A stretch of DNA of 64,000 bases, from contig CAVTPU010000004.1 of the NCBI GenBank assembly GCA_963736695.1, forward strand, positions 186,001-250,000, read 5' to 3'. Of this stretch, positions 59,821 to 64,000 are shown piece by piece. Position 1 is the first letter of the stretch; the number at the start of each line of letters is the position of its first letter. The position numbers and the translations under genes were made by a program. Origin of the DNA: CAVTPU01 sp963736695. GTDB lineage: Bacteria > Actinomycetota > Actinomycetes > Mycobacteriales > Micromonosporaceae. Below the pieces are notes generated by a model. It had not been told where the DNA came from and made no database searches. It saw only the letters and a program-made list of their open reading frames with translations.

Positions 59821-60759
59821 TCAGTGGTGCGTGGAGTCGACCAACGCGGAGACCAGACGCCCCACCGGGCTCGTCAAACCCCACCGCTTGGTGAGTTCGG
59901 CGAGCAGGTCGGGGTCGGCGGGCAGCGTCGCGGCTGGCGCGGGCAGTGCGGGTGTCGGCACGTCGCGGGCGATCCGCACCACCGTGGGGGCGACCGCGAG
60001 ATAGTCGCGGGCGGCCGCGAGGGACGCGCGCAGCCCGGGGGCGAAGCCGGCCGTCGGGTCGTCGATGGCGGCGACGATTGACGTGAGGTCGCCGTGTCGG
60101 GTGATCAGCCGTGCTGCCGTCTTCTCGCCGACTCCACCAACTCCGGGAAGGCCGTCGCTGGGGTCGCCGCGCAGCGCGGCGAAGTCGGCGTAGGCGTGCG
60201 CCGGCACGGCGTACCGGGAAAGGACCGCGGCCTCGTCGAAGACCTCGAGTTTGGACACGCCTCGTCCACAGTAGAGCAGTCGGACGCCACGGGTGTCGTC
60301 GACGACCTGGAACAGGTCGCGATCTCCGGAGGCCACCTCGATCGGGCCAGGCTCGCGGGCGGCGAGGGTGCCGATGACGTCGTCGGCCTCATAGTCGGCG
60401 GCTCCGACCGCGGTGATTCCGACCGCCGCCAGCACGTCGAGGATGATCGGCACCTGGGGGCTGAGCAGGTCGGGCACCGCTTCGGCGTCGGTGTCCGGGC
60501 CGCCGGTGTCGGCGACTCGGTGGGTCTTGTATGAGGGGATGAGTGCGACCCGCCACGCGGGGCGCCAGTCTTCGTCGAGGGCGCAGACGACGCGGCGGGG
60601 TCCGCGTCCGCGGATCAGCGTGGCGAGCATGTCGAGGAATCCGCGGACGGCGTTGACGGGCGTGCCGTCGGGGGCGGTGGCCGCGTCGATCGGAACCCCG
60701 TGGAAGGCCCGGAAATACAGGCTCGCCGAGTCGACCAGCAGCAGCGGCGCTCGCTTCAT
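59821..60759 (-). CDS. Stand-alone 5'-3' exonuclease of the PolA N-domain family
   Basis: 312 residues. FEN/PIN-like core: LLLVDSASLYFRAFHGVP (first Asp), AVRGFLDMLATLI, RVVCALDEDWRPAWR, YEADDVIGTLA (acidic pair), VASGDRDLFQVV and the helix-hairpin-helix GDPSDGLPGVGGVGEKTAARL (in part: GLPGVGGVGEKTAARL). It lacks the polymerase part of PolA, as does Rv2090 of M. tuberculosis. It should degrade or trim flap DNA or RNA primers. Convergent with the HAD-IB gene (19 bases between stops). Confidence 0.93.
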   Translation of the reverse strand: MKRAPLLLVDSASLYFRAFHGVPIDAATAPDGTPVNAVRGFLDMLATLIRGRGPRRVVCALDEDWRPAWRVALIPSYKTHRVADTGGPDTDAEAVPDLLSPQVPIILDVLAAVGITAVGAADYEADDVIGTLAAREPGPIEVASGDRDLFQVVDDTRGVRLLYCGRGVSKLEVFDEAAVLSRYAVPAHAYADFAALRGDPSDGLPGVGGVGEKTAARLITRHGDLTSIVAAIDDPTAGFAPGLRASLAAARDYLAVAPTVVRIARDVPTPALPAPAATLPADPDLLAELTKRWGLTSPVGRLVSALVDSTHH

Positions 60760-60800
60760 TTGGTTAGCCTGCCACACCTTGACCTGAACGGGCGTTAAGC

Positions 60801-60806
60801 TAGGGT
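60801..60806 (+). promoter_or_regulatory. -10-like TAGGGT for the acyl-CoA dehydrogenase gene
   Basis: TAGGGT lies 38 bases before the GTG at 60845, giving a leader of about 32 bases with GGAG at 60834-60837. It contrasts with the leaderless starts around it. Confidence 0.45.
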
Positions 60807-60844
60807 TACTCACGCTGTCCGCCCGCCACCCCTGGAGCCGACCG

Positions 60845-61987
60845 GTGACTGTTGAGCGTTTCCTGCCTACCGACGAGGCCGTCGACCTGCTCGCGTTGAC
60901 CCGCGAGCTGGCCGACCGTGAGCTCGCCCCCCGCGCCGACGACTTCGAGGCACGGGGCGAGTTTCCCCGCGACGTGCTTCGCACTCTGGGCGGGGCGGGC
61001 CTGCTGGGCTTGCCGTACCCGGAGGAATTCGGTGGAGGCGGCCAACCCTATGAGGTCTATGTGCAGGTCGTCGAGGTGCTCGCGAGTCGTTGGCTCACGG
61101 TCGCCGAGGCGGTGTCGGTGCACACGATGGCGTGTTACGCGTTGGCGGCCTTCGGCGACCCGGCGCTGCGGGCCGAGCGGCTTCCCGGCATGTTCGGCGG
61201 TGACCTGCTCGGCGGCTACTGCCTGTCGGAGCCGGCGGGCGGCTCCGACCCGGCGTCGATGACAACCCGTGCGACCCGTGACGGCGACGACTACGTGGTG
61301 ACCGGCACCAAGGCGTGGATCACACACGCTGGAATCGCCGACTTCTACACACTCTTCGCCCGCACCGGTGGGCCGGGCGGGCGGGGCGTCTCGTGCCTGC
61401 TCGCCGACGCCGACACTGCCGGGATCGTGGTCCAGTCACGGGAGAAGACGATGGGCCTGCGCTCGTCGCCGGTGGCGCAGATCGCCCTCGACGGCGCGCG
61501 GGTGCCGGCGTCGCGGCGGATCGGGGCCGAGGGCGAGGGCCTGGCGATCGCGTTGTCCGCGCTCGACGGTGGCCGGCTCGGGATCGCGGCGTGCGGAGTG
61601 GGTCTGGCGCAGGCGGCGCTCGACCACGCGGTCGCCTATGCCCGGCAGCGCCGCCAGTTCGGTTCGTCGATCATCGACTTTCAGGGGCTGGGTTTCCTGC
61701 TCGCCGATCTCGCCACGCAGGTGGCGGCTGCCCGGGCGCTGCTGCTGCACGCGGCGAGGCTGCGTGACGCGGGCCGGCCGCACGGTGCCGCCGCCGCGCA
61801 GGCGAAACTGTTCGCCACCGACGTGGCGATGCGAGTGACCACCGACGCGGTGCAGGTGCTCGGCGGGGCCGGTTATGTCGCCGACCATCCGGTGGAACGC
61901 TATTTCCGTGAGGCGAAGGTGTTGCAGATCGTCGAGGGCACCAACCAGATCCAACGCCTGGTGATCGCCCGATCGTTGGCGCGCTGA
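60845..61987 (+). CDS. Acyl-CoA dehydrogenase
   Basis: 380 residues from a GTG, with GGAG 7 bases upstream. ACAD features: LPYPEEFGGGGQPYE, YCLSEPAGGSDPASMTTRA (FAD/substrate loop), WITHAGIADFYTLFARTG, GLRSSPVAQIALDGARVP, GRLGIAACGVGLAQAALDHAVAYARQRRQFG (in part: YARQRRQFGSSI) and the C-terminal IVEGTNQIQRLVIARSL. It oxidises an acyl-CoA at the alpha-beta bond, passing electrons to an electron-transfer flavoprotein. Chain-length preference cannot be told. It lies 35 bases before the Lrp gene. Confidence 0.93.
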   Translation: MTVERFLPTDEAVDLLALTRELADRELAPRADDFEARGEFPRDVLRTLGGAGLLGLPYPEEFGGGGQPYEVYVQVVEVLASRWLTVAEAVSVHTMACYALAAFGDPALRAERLPGMFGGDLLGGYCLSEPAGGSDPASMTTRATRDGDDYVVTGTKAWITHAGIADFYTLFARTGGPGGRGVSCLLADADTAGIVVQSREKTMGLRSSPVAQIALDGARVPASRRIGAEGEGLAIALSALDGGRLGIAACGVGLAQAALDHAVAYARQRRQFGSSIIDFQGLGFLLADLATQVAAARALLLHAARLRDAGRPHGAAAAQAKLFATDVAMRVTTDAVQVLGGAGYVADHPVERYFREAKVLQIVEGTNQIQRLVIARSLAR

Positions 61988-62002
61988 GACCCGGCTCCGT
62001 CG

Positions 62003-62018
62003 CGACCGTGTACGGTCG
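62003..62018 (+). promoter_or_regulatory. Palindrome overlapping the -10 of the Lrp gene
   Basis: CGACCGT-GT-ACGGTCG is a perfect inverted repeat of 7-bp arms. It contains TACGGT (62011-62016), 6 bases before the GTG at 62023. A bound regulator would cover the promoter; autoregulation is likely but inferred. Confidence 0.55.
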
Positions 62019-62022
62019 TGGC

Positions 62023-62469
62023 GTGGAAGAGATCGACCGGGCGATTGTGGCGGCGCTCACCGTCGACGGGCGGCTGTCCTATACCGATCTCGCCGAGCGG
62101 GTCGGGTTGTCGGTCTCGGCCGCGCATCAGCGGGTGCGGCGGCTGGAGCAGCGCGGAGTGGTGCAGGGTTACGCGGCGAAGGTCGACTACGCCGCGATCG
62201 ACCTGCCGTTGACCGCGTTCGTCGCGATTCGCCCGATGGACATGACCCAGGCCGACGACGCGCCGGAGCGACTCGCCGGTCTACCCGAGATCGAGTCGTG
62301 TTACTCGGTCGCCGGCGAAGACCATTACATGCTTCTGGTACGGGTCTTGAGCCCCACTGACCTGGAACGGCTCCTGGGGGAGATCCGCACCGCCGCCAAC
62401 GTCATCACCCGCACCACAGTGGTGCTGTCGACCCCGTTCGAGCAACGCCCCCCCAAGATCGCGGAGTAG
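62023..62469 (+). CDS. Lrp/AsnC-family transcriptional regulator
   Basis: 148 residues from the GTG at 62023; a GTG at 62008 lies inside the palindrome. N-terminal HTH (DRAIVAALTVDGRLSYTDLAERVGLSVSAAHQRVRRLEQRG in part: LAERVGLSVSAAHQRVRRLE), C-terminal RAM ligand-binding domain (AFVAIRPMDM, CYSVAGEDHYMLLVRVLSP). Members sense amino acids and control their transport or catabolism. The next gene is an amino-acid permease with AT-rich palindromes in front, the likely target. Confidence 0.93.
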   Translation: MEEIDRAIVAALTVDGRLSYTDLAERVGLSVSAAHQRVRRLEQRGVVQGYAAKVDYAAIDLPLTAFVAIRPMDMTQADDAPERLAGLPEIESCYSVAGEDHYMLLVRVLSPTDLERLLGEIRTAANVITRTTVVLSTPFEQRPPKIAE

Positions 62470-62596
62470 TCTCGACCCAAGATCATACGGTGACTGCGGG
62501 CGATGATCGAATATATCTGTTTGTCAATAAGCTGCCGCGTCCTTCTGTCGCCGAATGCGGCCGAGAAGTGCCTCACTGCCTTCGGTGAGAGTGTGA

Positions 62597-62642
62597 CGAA
62601 TATTTGAGCAGGGGCAAATTAATTTACGCTGCCAAATATTCG
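62597..62642 (+). promoter_or_regulatory. Three AT-rich palindromes upstream of the permease
   Basis: CGAATATTTG (62597-62606), AAATTAATTT (62616-62625) and CAAATATTCG (62633-62642) lie in a row with centres ~17-19 bases apart. The outer two are perfect inverted copies of each other. They occupy the most AT-rich stretch of the 209-base gap 62470-62678, in an otherwise very GC-rich window. Lrp-family proteins favour AT-rich sites, so these are candidate operators. Confidence 0.5.
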
Positions 62643-62678
62643 CATGTCATGAGCGCCGGTTATCGCAGGGGGACGACA

Positions 62679-64000
62679 ATGAGCGACACTGGGACTTCGG
62701 TGGATGTGGAGTCCGTCGTGGACCGGCCCGATGGGCAACTCGATCGCACGCTCGGCGTCGGTGGTCTTGTCGTCCACTACATCACCTCGGTGATGGGCGT
62801 GGGCGTTCTGGTCATCCCAGGCCTGGCGTGGGACGCCGCTGGCCCACTGGCACTGGTCGCCTGGCTCATTCTGATCATCTACTCATATCCGTTCGCGCTG
62901 ATCTTCGCGCGACTGTCGATGCGTTTCACGACCAGCCGTGGAGTCGCTCAGTTCGTCGAGATTGCCTTCGGCCCACGGCAGGGCCGGATCACCGCGTTGT
63001 TTCTTCTCTTCACACTGCTCGTCGCCAACCCGCTCCTGGGCATCGCGGCCGGCCGTTACCTGCTGAACCTGCTGGGTGTGGACGCCAGCCACCGGCAGGT
63101 CGTCGCTGTCGGCGCGGGTCTGATCCTGGCGTCCATCGTCTTCAACCTTTTCGGTGTTCGGATAGGAGCGCGTTTTCAGGGCGGGATTCTCGGCCTTCTT
63201 ATCGCCTTTCTTGTGGGAGTCATCGTCGTCGCGCTTCCCCAGGGACACACCCCACATACCTTGACGACTTCGCCCCCCCACGGGCTTCTTCCGCTCGGCA
63301 GTGCATTGCTGATCTGCTTCTTCGGTTTCATCGGCTGGGAGAACGCGGCGCCAGTCGTGGAAGAGGTGAAGAATCCGCGTCGGAATTTCCCTCGCGCCAT
63401 CCTCATCGCCGTGCTTCTGGTCGGCGCCCTCTACTTCGGCATGGGTCTGACCGTCACCCTGCTCTTGCCCCCGGGGTCGGGCGGTGAGCACAACGGCCTG
63501 CTTGCCTTCGCCTCGGTGCTAGAGGCGGCGAGCAGCAGTCGTCTGGCAACCGCCGGAAACCTGGTGGCGTTCGTGTTGATGCTGCTCACGACCAATGCGT
63601 GGAGCCTCGGCACATCCCGAGTCGTTTTCTCGCTCGCACGGGAGGGGCTTTTGCCCAAGCCGCTGGCGCGAGTCGGGTCACGCAACTCGGTGCCTTATCG
63701 GGCTGTGCTGTTCCTCATCCCGGGTTACGGAATTCCGGTCGTCTATCTGTTGGCCGTGGGCGGGACCGAGTCGGACCTGATCACCGCGTCGTCGGCCGCC
63801 TTCCTGCTCGTCTTCCTGGCGGCGTTTGTGGCCGGCATTCGACTGTTGGAGTCTGCGCCGATGCGAGCCACGGCGTGTTCACCACTATTGTCACCACGTT
63901 GATGCTGCCGTTCTTCGGCATCAGTGTGCTCTTTGCGGGGATCATTCTGGCGTTAGCGGTCGTCGCGGAGCGGTTCATCCGGCCGTCGGCTGATGTCGGG
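62679..64000 (+). pseudogene. APC-family amino-acid permease, frameshifted and cut by the window edge
   Basis: The start ATG (MSDTGTSVDVE) follows GCAGGGGGACGAC. The frame runs for ~407 residues and about eleven membrane helices of the amino acid/polyamine/organocation type (MGVGVLVIPGLAWDAAGP, CFFGFIGWENAAPVVEEVKNPRRNFP in part: FIGWENAAPVVEEVKNP) and stops at 63900-63902. The family sequence continues in another frame from ~63870 (VFTTIVTTLMLPFFGISVLF) to the end of the window. A one-base deletion or two-base insertion near 63855-63870 explains this. Composition is less GC-rich than in the neighbours, which may indicate transfer. Confidence 0.8.

Noticed and set aside
1..64000. CRISPR arrays, tRNA or rRNA genes, prophage or transposase genes
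   Set aside because: No regularly spaced repeats, cloverleaf-type sequence, integrase, transposase or phage structural gene was seen.

Overview
The window is chromosomal DNA of a high-GC actinomycete. The evidence is a complete Pup-proteasome locus (arc, dop, pup, prcB, prcA, pafA, pafB, pafC), mycothiol synthesis (mshC), an F420-type LLM oxidoreductase, a conservon (sensor kinase, roadblock, DUF742, GTPase), many GTG starts and G/C-ending codons. A family such as Micromonosporaceae is plausible but is not proven by anything seen here. From about 19.8 kb to 60.8 kb the gene set follows the order known from the Mycobacterium tuberculosis Rv2090-Rv2136 region (uppP, phosphomutase, DUF3090, mshC, metH/PAC2, recB-like/trmI, proteasome, tatAC, helY, 5'-3' exonuclease), with local insertions.

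Layout. 0-5 kb: 5' end of hrpA, a DUF7144 membrane protein, a secreted M1-type metallopeptidase and a lipoprotein, all on the minus strand. 5-9 kb: conservon cvnABCD (minus). 9-15.5 kb: secreted GH13 amylase, a soluble protein kinase (minus), secreted GDSL hydrolase, M20 hydrolase, unknown protein. 15.6-23.3 kb: LLM oxidoreductase, uppP, STAND-like TPR protein, an exact 78-bp tandem repeat, then the phosphomutase-DUF3090-SCO1664-mshC operon. 23.3-31.5 kb: GntR regulator, aminotransferase, PAC2 protein, metH, lipoprotein, HAD phosphatase. 31.5-35.8 kb: an ABC exporter (ATPase plus FtsX permease) broken by three single-base frameshifts, and a RecB-like nuclease. 35.9-52.4 kb: trmI, DUF5998-like gene, ferredoxin and the Pup-proteasome genes, interrupted by the dTDP-rhamnose genes rmlD, rmlB, rmlA and rmlC between prcA and pafA, and by a small orphan gene flanked by 75-78 bp imperfect direct repeats. 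52.4-64 kb: tatA, tatC, lipid kinase, NADAR protein, a HAD protein lacking its nucleophile, helY, a HAD-IB phosphatase, 5'-3' exonuclease, acyl-CoA dehydrogenase, an Lrp regulator and a frameshifted amino-acid permease.

How the parts work together. Proteins tagged by PafA with Pup are unfolded by Arc and degraded by PrcBA, while Dop removes Pup. PafBC is the WYL-type DNA-damage regulator known to lie beside these genes. The rml genes supply dTDP-L-rhamnose, and UppP recycles undecaprenyl phosphate for cell-wall polymers. MshC makes mycothiol.

An unusual regulatory signal runs through the window. At least fourteen start codons lie 6-9 bases after a TANNNT hexamer, which is the arrangement expected for leaderless mRNAs. 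In two cases the hexamer is built from the TAG stop codon of the upstream gene. At dop, the predicted leaderless start opens a 9-codon mini-ORF whose stop overlaps the dop start. No tRNA, rRNA, CRISPR array, prophage or recognisable insertion sequence was seen.
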